Assembly: GCA_947179485.1 (NCBI GenBank)
Contig: OX359247.1
Location: forward strand, 5,795,060 to 5,859,059
Direction: 5' to 3'
From: Allacma fusca
Lineage: Eukaryota; Arthropoda; Collembola; Symphypleona; Sminthuridae
Length of the DNA: 64,000 nucleotides
Shown: positions 45,970 through 56,500 of the stretch, in pieces
Numbering within the stretch: position 1 is the first letter of the stretch
Layout: every line of letters begins with the position of its first letter
Made by a program: the position numbers and the translations under genes
The notes under the pieces: model-generated
Seen by the model: only the letters and a program-made list of their open reading frames with translations
Databases searched by the model: none
Told to the model about the DNA's origin: nothing

Positions 45970-48900
45970 CTGAAGATATCCAAGAAAGAATGAATGCAAT
46001 TATAGCAACTAGAGTAGAAAGTCAGTCAAAAGACGACGAAGAATTAGAAATTATTGATCTCAACCCATGTCGTTTATCAAACGGCAACAAGTCCACTTTA
46101 CAAGTACAAATATGCAGTATGATGATACCAGCCTTACTAGATTCAGGAGCAACAAGATCCTGTATCCAAAGAAACTTAGTACCCAGATGTGCGGAAATAA
46201 AAGAAGTTCCAAGCGCGCTGCGAGTAGCAGTAGCAAACGCGGAATTGGTAAAACCAATTTGTCTCACCAAATTTACAATGATGATCGAAGGTGAAAAACT
46301 TTTATTCAAAGGTCTAGTGATGGAAACACTAGAACCACGAATGATTATAGGTGAAGATCTTCTATCACGCTACGGAATAACGTTGGATTACAAGAATAAT
46401 GAAATACGGAGTGATCGATTTCAAACTGTTCCAATGACTAGAGATACTCATCTCTATGTCGGGGAGAAAAAGGCCGACATAGAATTTGTCAGGTCAATAT
46501 TTTCATTTCATGAAGTCAAAGGACCGAAGAACATGATGTGCAGGACTCGAAAAGCAGTCACGATACCAGCCTACGGACACATGAAAGTGCCCATACAAAT
46601 TCCAAAACGTATCAAAAAGGATTTTTATTTGCAACCATCAGAAAAGCTTTACACCAGCAAGCGACTTTTAGTAGCCGCAGGTGTAGTACCAAATGAAGAA
46701 CCTTTCGCATATGTATTTAATCCGGCTCCATGCCCACAAACGATGTATGGACGTACAGCTATAGGTCATGCTGAGGAAAATTTTGATCTCATCAAAATCA
46801 AGCGCAATCAATTACGTGATGCTCATAAAAGGCTCACACAAGAACAGCTCGATTGTTTCGACGTCAATGAAGAGCTCGATGAAGAAGGAAGAGCTAAGTA
46901 CCGAGCATTGTTGACAAGATATCCAGAATGTTTCGCATTTAACAAGGGAGATTTGAAAGAACCAGCGTGGATTGACCCCATTCGGATCCATACGGGAAAT
47001 AATCCACCCGTTCAGGCAAAACCTTTCCCTTGCTCACCTATGGAGCGACAAAAAGTACGTGAGGAAGTACAAAAGATGTTAGATGCGGACATAATAAAGG
47101 AAGTAAACGGACCTTACAGCAGTCCACTATTTCTCATCAAAAAGAAAGACGGAACATTTAGATCAGTTGTGGATTATCGAGCGTTAAATAAAACCATCAC
47201 AGACCAAGTTTACCCTTTAGCAAGAATAGATGACATACTTATGCAATTTGGAAAATCTGCAATGTTCGACACTCTTGACATGGAATCAGGCTTCTTTCAA
47301 CTATTAATACACGAGGATGACCAAATTATAACCTCTTTCATTACACAGGACGGATTATATGCATTCAAACGACTACCTATGGGAGTCAAGATTGCACCGT
47401 CAGCTTTTCAGCGAGCAGCAGATCAAATGCTGGGCTCACTCAAATTTAGGGGAGCCATGGTATATTTAGATGATGTAATCTCTTATGGAATTCATCTTTT
47501 GGACAAATTAGCATCACTCGAAGAATTGATGTTAAGAGCCAGCAACAAGAACTTTAAGTTCAAGCCAAAGAAATGCAAATTCGGATATTTTGAAGTAATT
47601 GTTTTAGGATTCAAAGTATCCAGGGAAGGCACCAGTCCAGATCCTGCAAAGGTGGACGCTATTAGACATGTGCCAATACCAAAATCCGAAACAGAAGCTA
47701 GAAGATTTTTCGGAATATGCAGTTTCTATAGAAAATACATCAAGGACTTCGCAAAAATTGCTAGTCCCATCTCACAATCATGGATTGGCAGTAAAGGGAA
47801 ATCTGAAGGTCAAAAACGCATAAGATGCTTCCAATGGAGTGCAGATGCAACAATTGCCTTCAACATTCTCAAAACCAAATTAATGACACAGCCAGTTCTA
47901 GCTCATTTCAACCCAGAGTTGGATTGCATACTGCACACAGATGCATCAATCTCAGGACTAGGATGCTGTATACTCCAAGATGATGGAGGAGAACATCCAA
48001 TAGCTTATGCCTCAAGGACACTTATTCAATCAGAAAAGAATTACTCAGTCACAGAATTAGAACTAGCAGCAGTCGTATATGCAGTTCGCAAATTCAGACA
48101 ATATCTTTATTTGAGAAAATTTTTAATCAGATCAGATCATTTAGCATTATGCTACCTACGATTACAAAAAGATCCAAACCACCGAATAAGTAAGTTTGTA
48201 AATAAACTACAGGAATTTGACTTCCAAGTCACATACAAGAAAGGAGCATTACACTTGGATGCAGACTTTTTATCAAGAGCTCCATTACCCTATACAAAGG
48301 AAGATTTGGAAGATACAGAGGACCGAGTGATCGAATTTGACCCAGATCCGGTCAAAGAGCACAAAATCGCTTTGGAAGAGCAAAAACAAATCCCTCAGGG
48401 GAACATAACAATGCCACCACCAGCGTGTGCAGCCAGCCTTACGACCAGGGAAAGCTATAAGGGAAAATATTGGACGGATGACGAAAGTCAATCCTCAGAC
48501 GAAGAGGAAGCCATAATCCCACAGCGACAAAATCCATGGTCAGGAAGATTGAAAGGTCAACCCAGGCGTAAAGTCAAATCACAAGTGGAAATCTTAGTAC
48601 CTCAACCGAATTTGGAGGAAACGGATTGGGAGAACCATACAATGAGCGTAAAGAGCTGTGTTAATGAAGTCACACACAGCTACTCAGCGCTCAAAGAATG
48701 GAAATTATCCGTTGATGACATCGTTACAATCCACAAATTTCGGGAGGATGATCCACAAGAGGATGAAAACACCTGGAAATATACCAATGAGTATATCTAC
48801 GAGAAGAATCTCAAACTAATACAGGAAATAGAGCTTCACAATGCCACAATAAATGAACTAGACATGAAGGAATTTTTATCACCAGATAAAGTTCAAAATG

Positions 48901-51900
48901 AGAATGAAGATTTCGACAGAAATACTATCATTGACATTGGAATGGGGACGGATTGGTCTCCTACCCCAAAGTCAACGGCAGCAACAACGTCACAAAGTCC
49001 AGCCAACGGGAAGGTTGACATTGATTCACCAAAATCCCAAGGGCAGATGACACGAAGTACAATGGAATTCACAACAATGGATGGGGCAGGTGAGGCTGAA
49101 ACTAAAGCTGTACATCTACCACCAGCCATAATTGTAGACTCCGATACGGAAGTCCATGATCAAACATTGAAGAATCAGGAGACAGCGGATCTGGTGAGCC
49201 AGGCAGCTGAGACTACACAAAAGAAGTCCTCAACTAACCCGCCCACCCATCCCGCCAGTCCTACAGAGACCAAGAAATTGGTACTCACGGATGAAGATAG
49301 GAACGTCCAAAAGGAATGCGACCGACCGACACTGAGACAGGAAAAGTTCAGTGTGGAAAATCACATTCCATCCGGACACGATCCCACAGATGAGGAGAAA
49401 TGGTTTGCATTTGAAGAAATTTGGAGGAATCCAACGCCAGCAAAAGGTGATGAATGGAAGCTCAAACAGGAAGTTATTTCGCAATTGAAGACATACACTG
49501 CACAATCTGCCAGGAAGATTGATCAAGTTCCTGATGCAGAAAGTCCAGGATATGCTAACAATCCGGATCTTGATACCCCACAGCGGATCAAGGCGATGAA
49601 GATTTCCAAAGATGTGGATGAATGGATGAAAAATATCCAACGAAGATCTGCAGCATGCGAGTCGGAGGAAAACAAAAACCCTCCGCCGTCGCATACGTAC
49701 ATATCCACAGAGAATCCAGATAATGAAGATAATTTCTCTCTACTGGCGACCACAGTAGAAGAGCTGAGGAAAAATATCCGGGAAGGTGAAATCAAATTCA
49801 CCGATGGAAGATCATGGAAGATTCAACCTCTGAAAGGGCAGGGTGTTGTGACAAGTAAAAAGACGTCACATTCACTATGTCTTTCACAGGATGAAGACCC
49901 AAAGGATAAAGACGCTCAGAAAACTGAGGACATGTCATTAAATAGAGCAATAAAATTTGTTCCAGGAGCTCACGCACTACAGGGGTGCGAAGGGAGCAAA
50001 GATACTTTTTCCACACACAAGCCTGTGTGTAGGATACTTGAAGATGAAGAGCAAGTTACTATGTTAGAAGAACATAACATGCAGGAGATGCAAAGGGACG
50101 ATCCAGACTGTTTATTCATCATGGACAAAATAAAGATGCGGCATACGTTAAATTGGAAGGACAAAGAAAAGTATAGCCGATATGAAATTGATGAAGAAGG
50201 GATTCTTACTATAGTACATAAAGATGGACGTAAGCTATACGTACCCCGAGTACTTAGAAATTTCCTACTATCAAAAGCTCATGATGGGATCTTATGCGGA
50301 GGACATTTAGGATTCCAGAAAACTCTTCATAGACTCAACAAAAATTATTTTTGGAGAAAAATGAATGTCTCAGTAGCAAAATATGTCATGTCATGTGAAA
50401 GTTGCCAAGCAGCTAAATCCATGAGAATGAAACCAGCAGGATTACTTCATCCAATTAGGATAGAGAATGTAGGAGATGCATTATGTATTGATCTCATTGG
50501 ACCCATGCAAATTAGCATAAAAGGGAATAAGTACATTATAATCGCACAGGATTATGTTTCAAAGTTCGTGATCGCAGAAGCAATTCCAGATAAAACTGCT
50601 GACAGGATAGCAGAATTTTTGCTTCACAAAGTAGTTTTAAAATACGGACTGTTCAAAAACTTGCTGAGTGACGGAGGATCCGAATTCAGAGCGGAAATCA
50701 CTCAAGCATTACTTCGCAGATTAGGCATGAACCATTCTACATCTACAGCACTAAGACATAATAGTGTTGGACAAATAGAAAGAATGGTCCAGACTATAAG
50801 CACTATGCTGAGTCATTATACTCAAAAAGAGCAAGCACTATGGTGCAGTTGTTTACCGTTTCTAATAAATGCTTACAATTGCAGTCACCATGACGTGACC
50901 AAAGAAACTCCTTATTTTATGATGTTTAGGCGACAACCTATATATGATTTTAACTTACAACTGTGTTTAAGCAGCGTCGACACTAATTTTATGAGTGCTG
51001 AGGAAGCCACTACTAGAATAGAAAAGGCTATTGCTAAGATAAGGGAACGTCAGGACTACAGTAAGGATTGGTATGATAGGAAAAGAAGGTTCGTTAAATT
51101 CAACATCGGAGACACAGTGCGAGTCTTTACACCGACCAGGATAGTTGGAAAGAGCGAACGCTTTCTTCACCCTTACAAAGGACCCTTTGTAGTCATAGAA
51201 GTTTTAGCCAAAGACAATTATATCATTCAAGACCTTAGGAATTCTAAAAAGAGACAGAAAGTCCATGTGGAGAGGCTTAAGAAGTGCCTACAGCGAGAAC
51301 ACATTGAGGACGAGTATAGTTACGATTTAGATTCCGATATAGTGGAATTGGTGACAAAACGAAACTGGAACAAGTGTGGAAAAGTTATAGTGAGTCAGCC
51401 ACGGTCAATTCTTAAGAGTTCGACCACTTCAGATAACAGTTCAACTACGAGCAAGAAGGTGACTTTTAAAGTTCAACCTGCTCAAACCGAAGAAATAACT
51501 AGAGAGTTTTCATCCGAAAATTACTCAGACAGTTCAAGTGACCAAACTCAGCCAGTACAACAGAGAGGAGAATTTTGTGACAAAAATTACTCACACTCTC
51601 AAATCACCCCAAGTGAAGGAGGGAAATCAAACCAGGGACTAAATCAACACAAAGATAACACTCAAGGAGGAAAAGGTACTATTAAGCAGTCAAGTACACA
51701 AGTAAGAGAATTTTCGTCAGAAAATTATTCAGATAATAGGGAATTTTTGGATAAAAATTACCCATATTTCACTCGCTCGAAAGTAAATGAACACCCTAGA
51801 GGAAATCAGGGACGAGATAAGGGGATTGAAACAACAGAGGAATTTAGTCCAAATAAAAATTTGGAAGTACGCAGCTCAGGAAGAGTACATCAAACAGAGA

Positions 51901-53180
51901 ATCGCAGACTTAGAACTGCTAATTCAGGAGACAAAACCTCAAACGTCAAGTTTCTGCCCACAAGTGGAGAAATCACAAGACGAGGTTCAACCAGAATAAC
52001 TGATGACACATACAAAGAGAGAATTAATCCTAATCATCCAGGGATTACAAGCCCAATTAATCAAGGCAAAGGAGAACGAAATTCGTCTCAAACAAAGAAT
52101 TTTACATCAGATTTCGGAACAACAGGAAATACTGAGCAAATTGAAACAACTCGAGGGAGACCACAAAGCAACCCTCCAGGAAACCCAGAAAGCCAAAGAA
52201 GATATTTCGGATTTAATAAACCAGCTGAAAATAGCTCAGGAGTAATATCCGAAGGTGAGGAAGAAATTCAACCACTTATCGACGAAAGTGACTTTAAAAC
52301 ACTTAAGAAATTAAGTAGTTCAGGGATAAGTCCAACAGAATTTGATGTGGACGACAGCAGTGAGTGTAGAGAGACAAATTCTTACAATTCGGGATCAGAA
52401 CCGAGAATTAATCAACCGCCTACGACAGAGAGAGGGAGACCTGGACAAATTGAAACAGGAGATCAAGGACCTTCAGAAGCGACTTCACGAGTTGAGGTGC
52501 CTTGGCCCTCAGTAGCGGCGGATATTTCGACACAATTGCTTCACTCAGATGAGCAAAAGGCCTTGGAAGAGCCCCCCTTTGTGGAATTCAACACCAAGCC
52601 CACCCAGCGAAGCTCAGAGACAGACACTGCAAAGCCTACAAGCGCAAGGCAGTCGGATCAGAGAGGCAATAGCACGAGTGGAGAGAGAAATAGAACAAAC
52701 CGAGAGAGCCAAGAATATTCTGAAAAATCAGATACGAGCAGCAAACAGTCTAGCCAACAATTCAAACAACCCCCGGAACGAGAAGTCCTTGTAGAAAATT
52801 CTACAGAAGAGGACGAAGAGTTCCAGGAAGTCCCAGTGGAAGAAAACGGACAAGACTCTGTAGATACTCATACAGAAGTCATTAACATACCTGTAGAATT
52901 TTCTACAGAAGAGGACAGGTCATTGGATGTCATCACGAAAGACAGTCCCAGAAGGCCTGAGAGAATTAGAACAAATACGTCAAAGCACCGAGAGACATTC
53001 AGCGACCCTCAGAACCCGACGAGTACAAATCCAACAGGAACTTCAACAAGTTCAGGAGGAGATTCGGGAGTTAAAGAAGCAGGCGAAACACCTCAAGAAG
53101 GAAGCGCGGAAGAAACCGGAGAAAGTAGACGATACCCAACTCGTACCCGAAAAAGGACGAGAAGATTTGGATCAGTCTGA
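45924..53180 (+). CDS. pol: Pol polyprotein: protease, RT, RNase H, integrase (2,396 aa from the first ATG)
   Basis: Frame open from 45924, with the first ATG at 45990. Made as Gag-Pol by -1 frameshift. Numbering from that ATG: aspartic protease DSGA at 51; RT with YLDD at 492-495 (YLDDVISYG); RNase H with HTDAS at about 649 and SDH at about 715; integrase zinc finger HDGILCGGH (about 1430) to CESCQ (about 1469); integrase D (CIDLIGP, about 1498), D (SDGGSEF, about 1560) and E (GQIERM, about 1596), the last two separated by 35 residues as in active integrases. Domain order is Ty3/Gypsy. About 600 residues of acidic, unrecognised sequence separate RNase H from the integrase, and about 700 residues of Ser/Asn-rich tail follow it, with a repeated EFSSENYSD-like motif. 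That tail overlaps coiled-coil ORFs in another frame. All catalytic residues are present. Confidence 0.93.
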   Translation, partial: PISVGKLTEGDAPPVTEDIQERMNAIIATRVESQSKDDEELEIIDLNPCRLSNGNKSTLQVQICSMMIPALLDSGATRSCIQRNLVPRCAEIKEVPSALRVAVANAELVKPICLTKFTMMIEGEKLLFKGLVMETLEPRMIIGEDLLSRYGITLDYKNNEIRSDRFQTVPMTRDTHLYVGEKKADIEFVRSIFSFHEVKGPKNMMCRTRKAVTIPAYGHMKVPIQIPKRIKKDFYLQPSEKLYTSKRLLVAAGVVPNEEPFAYVFNPAPCPQTMYGRTAIGHAEENFDLIKIKRNQLRDAHKRLTQEQLDCFDVNEELDEEGRAKYRALLTRYPECFAFNKGDLKEPAWIDPIRIHTGNNPPVQAKPFPCSPMERQKVREEVQKMLDADIIKEVNGPYSSPLFLIKKKDGTFRSVVDYRALNKTITDQVYPLARIDDILMQFGKSAMFDTLDMESGFFQLLIHEDDQIITSFITQDGLYAFKRLPMGVKIAPSAFQRAADQMLGSLKFRGAMVYLDDVISYGIHLLDKLASLEELMLRASNKNFKFKPKKCKFGYFEVIVLGFKVSREGTSPDPAKVDAIRHVPIPKSETEARRFFGICSFYRKYIKDFAKIASPISQSWIGSKGKSEGQKRIRCFQWSADATIAFNILKTKLMTQPVLAHFNPELDCILHTDASISGLGCCILQDDGGEHPIAYASRTLIQSEKNYSVTELELAAVVYAVRKFRQYLYLRKFLIRSDHLALCYLRLQKDPNHRISKFVNKLQEFDFQVTYKKGALHLDADFLSRAPLPYTKEDLEDTEDRVIEFDPDPVKEHKIALEEQKQIPQGNITMPPPACAASLTTRESYKGKYWTDDESQSSDEEEAIIPQRQNPWSGRLKGQPRRKVKSQVEILVPQPNLEETDWENHTMSVKSCVNEVTHSYSALKEWKLSVDDIVTIHKFREDDPQEDENTWKYTNEYIYEKNLKLIQEIELHNATINELDMKEFLSPDKVQNENEDFDRNTIIDIGMGTDWSPTPKSTAATTSQSPANGKVDIDSPKSQGQMTRSTMEFTTMDGAGEAETKAVHLPPAIIVDSDTEVHDQTLKNQETADLVSQAAETTQKKSSTNPPTHPASPTETKKLVLTDEDRNVQKECDRPTLRQEKFSVENHIPSGHDPTDEEKWFAFEEIWRNPTPAKGDEWKLKQEVISQLKTYTAQSARKIDQVPDAESPGYANNPDLDTPQRIKAMKISKDVDEWMKNIQRRSAACESEENKNPPPSHTYISTENPDNEDNFSLLATTVEELRKNIREGEIKFTDGRSWKIQPLKGQGVVTSKKTSHSLCLSQDEDPKDKDAQKTEDMSLNRAIKFVPGAHALQGCEGSKDTFSTHKPVCRILEDEEQVTMLEEHNMQEMQRDDPDCLFIMDKIKMRHTLNWKDKEKYSRYEIDEEGILTIVHKDGRKLYVPRVLRNFLLSKAHDGILCGGHLGFQKTLHRLNKNYFWRKMNVSVAKYVMSCESCQAAKSMRMKPAGLLHPIRIENVGDALCIDLIGPMQISIKGNKYIIIAQDYVSKFVIAEAIPDKTADRIAEFLLHKVVLKYGLFKNLLSDGGSEFRAEITQALLRRLGMNHSTSTALRHNSVGQIERMVQTISTMLSHYTQKEQALWCSCLPFLINAYNCSHHDVTKETPYFMMFRRQPIYDFNLQLCLSSVDTNFMSAEEATTRIEKAIAKIRERQDYSKDWYDRKRRFVKFNIGDTVRVFTPTRIVGKSERFLHPYKGPFVVIEVLAKDNYIIQDLRNSKKRQKVHVERLKKCLQREHIEDEYSYDLDSDIVELVTKRNWNKCGKVIVSQPRSILKSSTTSDNSSTTSKKVTFKVQPAQTEEITREFSSENYSDSSSDQTQPVQQRGEFCDKNYSHSQITPSEGGKSNQGLNQHKDNTQGGKGTIKQSSTQVREFSSENYSDNREFLDKNYPYFTRSKVNEHPRGNQGRDKGIETTEEFSPNKNLEVRSSGRVHQTENRRLRTANSGDKTSNVKFLPTSGEITRRGSTRITDDTYKERINPNHPGITSPINQGKGERNSSQTKNFTSDFGTTGNTEQIETTRGRPQSNPPGNPESQRRYFGFNKPAENSSGVISEGEEEIQPLIDESDFKTLKKLSSSGISPTEFDVDDSSECRETNSYNSGSEPRINQPPTTERGRPGQIETGDQGPSEATSRVEVPWPSVAADISTQLLHSDEQKALEEPPFVEFNTKPTQRSSETDTAKPTSARQSDQRGNSTSGERNRTNRESQEYSEKSDTSSKQSSQQFKQPPEREVLVENSTEEDEEFQEVPVEENGQDSVDTHTEVINIPVEFSTEEDRSLDVITKDSPRRPERIRTNTSKHRETFSDPQNPTSTNPTGTSTSSGGDSGVKEAGETPQEGSAEETGESRRYPTRTRKRTRRFGSV
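45936..45964 (+). promoter_or_regulatory. -1 ribosomal frameshift signal (gag-pol)
   Basis: The heptamer GGGAAAC at 45936-45942 is in the gag frame as G-GGA-AAC, a classical retroviral slippery site. After a 7-base spacer comes a hairpin with five G-C pairs, GGGGG at 45950-45954 and CCCCC at 45960-45964, loop ACGCA. The pol frame is open from 45924 and is -1 to gag, so a slip here fuses Gag to Pol. The gag stop lies just after the hairpin. Confidence 0.85.
51787..52794 (+). CDS. Four overprinted coiled-coil ORFs in the +1 frame of pol
   Basis: Under the pol tail, the +1 frame holds consecutive ATG-started ORFs at 51787-51999 (70 aa), 52003-52245 (80 aa), 52345-52515 (56 aa) and 52549-52794 (81 aa). 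All are rich in Glu, Lys, Gln and Leu with heptad spacing. A clear stretch in the third is GDLDKLKQEIKDLQKRLHEL. The first and second are separated by three bases. The pol frame over the same DNA is Pro/Ser/Asn-rich and looks disordered. Coiled coils in one frame in every segment are not what a random shadow gives, but purine-rich DNA favours Glu/Lys codons, so the chance is real that these are not expressed. They could be translated from spliced or reinitiating RNA. Confidence 0.4.
52908..52908 (+). promoter_or_regulatory. Candidate splice acceptor before the last coiled-coil ORF
   Basis: ATTTTCTACAG ends at 52908 with a branch-like ATTAAC about 25 bases upstream. The first ATG after it is 52927, which opens the coiled-coil ORF, not pol. 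Inferred only. Confidence 0.25.
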
Positions 53181-53190
53181 AAGCGAATGA
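52927..53190 (+). CDS. Fifth overprinted coiled-coil ORF (87 aa)
   Basis: Same +1 frame as the four ORFs to its left. The sequence reads as one basic coiled coil (QIQQELQQVQEEIRELKKQ). Its TGA (53188-53190) overlaps the ATG of the next ORF (53187) as ATGA, an arrangement used for termination-reinitiation. It overlaps the end of pol entirely. Confidence 0.4.
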   Translation: MSSRKTVPEGLRELEQIRQSTERHSATLRTRRVQIQQELQQVQEEIRELKKQAKHLKKEARKKPEKVDDTQLVPEKGREDLDQSESE

Positions 53191-53513
53191 ACACAACCAG
53201 ATATTTAACAACAATACCAAACTGTGTTAGTTTTGGTCAAAGCGAGATTGATCTCAAGATTGGAGACCGTATAAATCTCATTAGTTACCTCATACGACAA
53301 GGTCAAAGGAGAACCCGATACGTAGGTACGTACACAATCATTAAATCAGATTACTGCAAAGTATTTTATCTTCAACCAGATGTCAGAGAACAGAGGATCA
53401 CGTGCATCCGGGTCTCGAACCAACGAGACTCCACGCCAAGACGCCCTACCCGCCGTCGACAGGGACGACGACGATCGACCACGTTATTGGACCCAATACG
53501 TGAGTCAAACTGA
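53187..53513 (+). CDS. Small ORF with an arginine-rich motif (108 aa)
   Basis: Starts seven bases after the pol stop codon. The N-terminal two-thirds is compact and hydrophobic (FGQSEIDLKIGDRINLISYL). The C-terminal third is very basic, RRPTRRRQGRRRS, like arginine-rich RNA-binding motifs of retroviral regulatory proteins. No homologue is recognised. It overlaps the first 134 bases of ORF3 in a different frame, so the basic motif could be a by-product of the ORF3 coding sequence. Confidence 0.45.
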   Translation: MNTTRYLTTIPNCVSFGQSEIDLKIGDRINLISYLIRQGQRRTRYVGTYTIIKSDYCKVFYLQPDVREQRITCIRVSNQRDSTPRRPTRRRQGRRRSTTLLDPIRESN

Positions 53514-56500
53514 AGTGGAAATACCACAAGCGAAAATTTTACCAAACTCAGATACGGGACGACTGGAAGTTGTTCTCAGAGTAGACGGGAAGTTACCCCA
53601 CAGGATTATCATCCAAGGACGAGATGGACGAGAAATCGTAACCCATTCAGTATTAATTGGAGCTCTCAGGAAACCTAGAGAGTTAACATTAGATTACCGC
53701 ATATTACGACGAGAACCGCACTTTTGCGGGTCAATAAATTTTCCGGAGCAGCAGGTGGAAGTTGACAAAGGCGAACGAGCGCCAGATGATCTTGTTTACC
53801 TTTTTAAAGGACAAGAGTTTAATCCCACTCCCATACGCCGACAGATCCCTATCTGTAGAACACGCAATAGACAGCCAGATGACCCATGGCTAGTTCAGAA
53901 CTACAGACAGGAAAAGGATGTGCCCGGACAAAAGAATCCAAGGGGAGATTATGAACATGACCCCTGGGCATTTACTCCAAGCCTTCAGTACGAACGAGGC
54001 AAGACAAGTCGAAGCTCATCCCGGAAAGTGATGGGAGCCGACCCTATTTGTGGAGTTACCCGGGTCAACATCCCCGAAATTAGTGAATGGTTACCGCAAC
54101 ATGAAGAACAGGTCGAGGACGTAGCCCATAGAATCAATAGACGTATTGACGACAACTATGGACCCGATCTGAGACGAGGGAACTTGGAGGACCGACGAAG
54201 GGAACCTCCGAGATTCGCAGCCTACTCGGCACATATGGTACCAGCCGGGAGAGGCCGCGGGCGGGCCATCACTACCGGAGAAAGTTCGAGCAGACACCAC
54301 AGAAGCTCAAGAGAAAGTTCAAGGGAAAGACACAGCTCTAAAGACAGCAGGACCAGGAAGCGGGAGACAGAGTCGTCATCAGAAAGGAAGAAGCGACGGG
54401 AGGACGACAGGTCAAGGAGCCGCTATGACAGTCCAGCGCGGTCAAGGAGCAGGAGAGAGTCAACCCCACCACCCTCACCATTTCTATCACCAGCAGCGAA
54501 AGATTATAAGGATCGAATGGAGAGGGAGTCAATACTGACAGCACCCATAGCAGCTCCAGCTTCAAGCTACACAGCGGTCACAAAGATGCCACCGCCAACA
54601 ATACCGGTCAATAGTGAACCACCCAAACCACAGCGTGCAGTTTGCATCGCTCAAAGAGAAAGACCAGTGGAAGTACCTGTAGTGACTCCACCATCAGTAG
54701 CTGTGACATTATGGAGCGAGGAAACTGCCACGGACACAGCTACAACAGCGGACAGAGATACCGCCAATGAATCTTCTTCAGACTCAGAAGAGGAAGAGAC
54801 AGTACCCATCCAAACCTGTAGTAGGAAAGGATGTAAAAGGGTACGACAAGTAATTGCAACAGACAGTGGACCAGTGGTACAACAGGAATGTGAACATCAT
54901 GCAAAGAAACGTGCAAAGAAGGAGAAGAAGGTCAAGAAGGAGGCTCAGATGACCATCTTAGAGCTATTCGGACAGAGCACAGCACCAACCCAACCACCGG
55001 CGAAATGGCAGTCGAACATCCTAAAGATCGGAGAGGACTCCAGGAAAGCAGGGAAGCACGAGGAGATGGTAAACCGAATTAAAGATCTCGGGGAAATCAT
55101 CCGCAACCTTGCCAGACAAAACGTCAAGGCAGACAGTGCGAAAAAGCAAAAGGAAGAATTAATGAAAGAACTAGCACGCCACCGCCAGGAATGGATAAAG
55201 TGGAGAAATGATAACGACTTTCACTTGGTATGTGCTGAGTCAAAGATAGACCTTCAAACCAGAGAATTACCTCCAGCACACTTTGAACCAACGAACATTC
55301 CAACGTCAACAGTCACATCCGGAGAGCTAGAGCGTTTGCTCGCTCAGGAAAAACGAAATGGTCCAGAAACGGCAAGCTCAACAGGAATAGCAACGGAAAT
55401 GCCACCCTCACCAGCACAAAATGTCGAAGTTGCAACATCCGAGCTATCTATAGCCGAACAACACAATGAACAGAGCAGTAGTTCAGAGGATTTTGAGGTG
55501 ATCAGATCAAAGAGACGACCTAAAGATCGAGAATCATCAATAACTTCGGATACAACGGAAATTGTTAATCACCACCAGCTTTCCTTGGCTGATTTTGCCA
55601 ACTCACCCCAAGACGGAACCGTCATCCTCAGTGACGACGAGGAACCAAGACAGTCAACCTCATCAATTCAAACGCCACCTCACACGCCGGAAATGGGACG
55701 TGGAGGAGGAGGAAGACGAGGAGGACCCATACCTTACCTCGGTAACAGTTGGTTATCATTTTTATTAATGTTCGGTTTAATAACATCTGCTGTAGGACAA
55801 TCCACCTTGAGAAAAGAATTGACGGGACACTACGGACCATATCCAACAACCAGGGCCTCACATTACCAGTGGTGGACCCGATTGGAGATTGACAACTTGA
55901 CAAGTCCAAGAGGCTTTGACCATGTCAGCCTAGACTTTGAAAACAAGGAAGACTCAGAGGAAATCGGACACTATGACCCTTACGGCCAACGGGAATGCCC
56001 ACCGGTCGGAAATTCAGCCGTACGGTACCAAGGTTTCGGCTCAGCCACAGCGCACCGACTCTGGCAGAATGGAGTGGTACGAGGAGTAGCAGGAGCCGTA
56101 GGCATGTGTACCACGGGAATGGTCATAGTAGGAGTATATACCAGTTCAATCCTAGACGCAGTCAGGAGATGGAATAAACCACTCAAAACAGTCAAAATAC
56201 CACAGGACTGGGTACTCATTGAGTCCCAACTACCAGACCAACGACCCATCTGGATGATAATGCCCGTCAACGCCAGTGAGGAGAAAGAGTTAGAAGATTT
56301 TCTCAAGGAAGATCCAACAGCAACAGAAATATCTCCGAATTTAATAGCATTACCAGGTGATATCCAAAGGAATGCTCATTACCTCAACGAAACTTCTGTA
56401 GCCAAAGTATGGAATCAAGCTTTAGGCAAGGAAGTGGAAGAGGAAGAATCCGAAAACGGGAGAGTGCGACGACACGCTCCTGAACCCACCTCGGAGGAAG

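Noticed and set aside
45990-45992. Independent start of pol at its first ATG
   Set aside because: The frame is open upstream into gag and a complete -1 frameshift signal precedes it, so Gag-Pol fusion is better supported.
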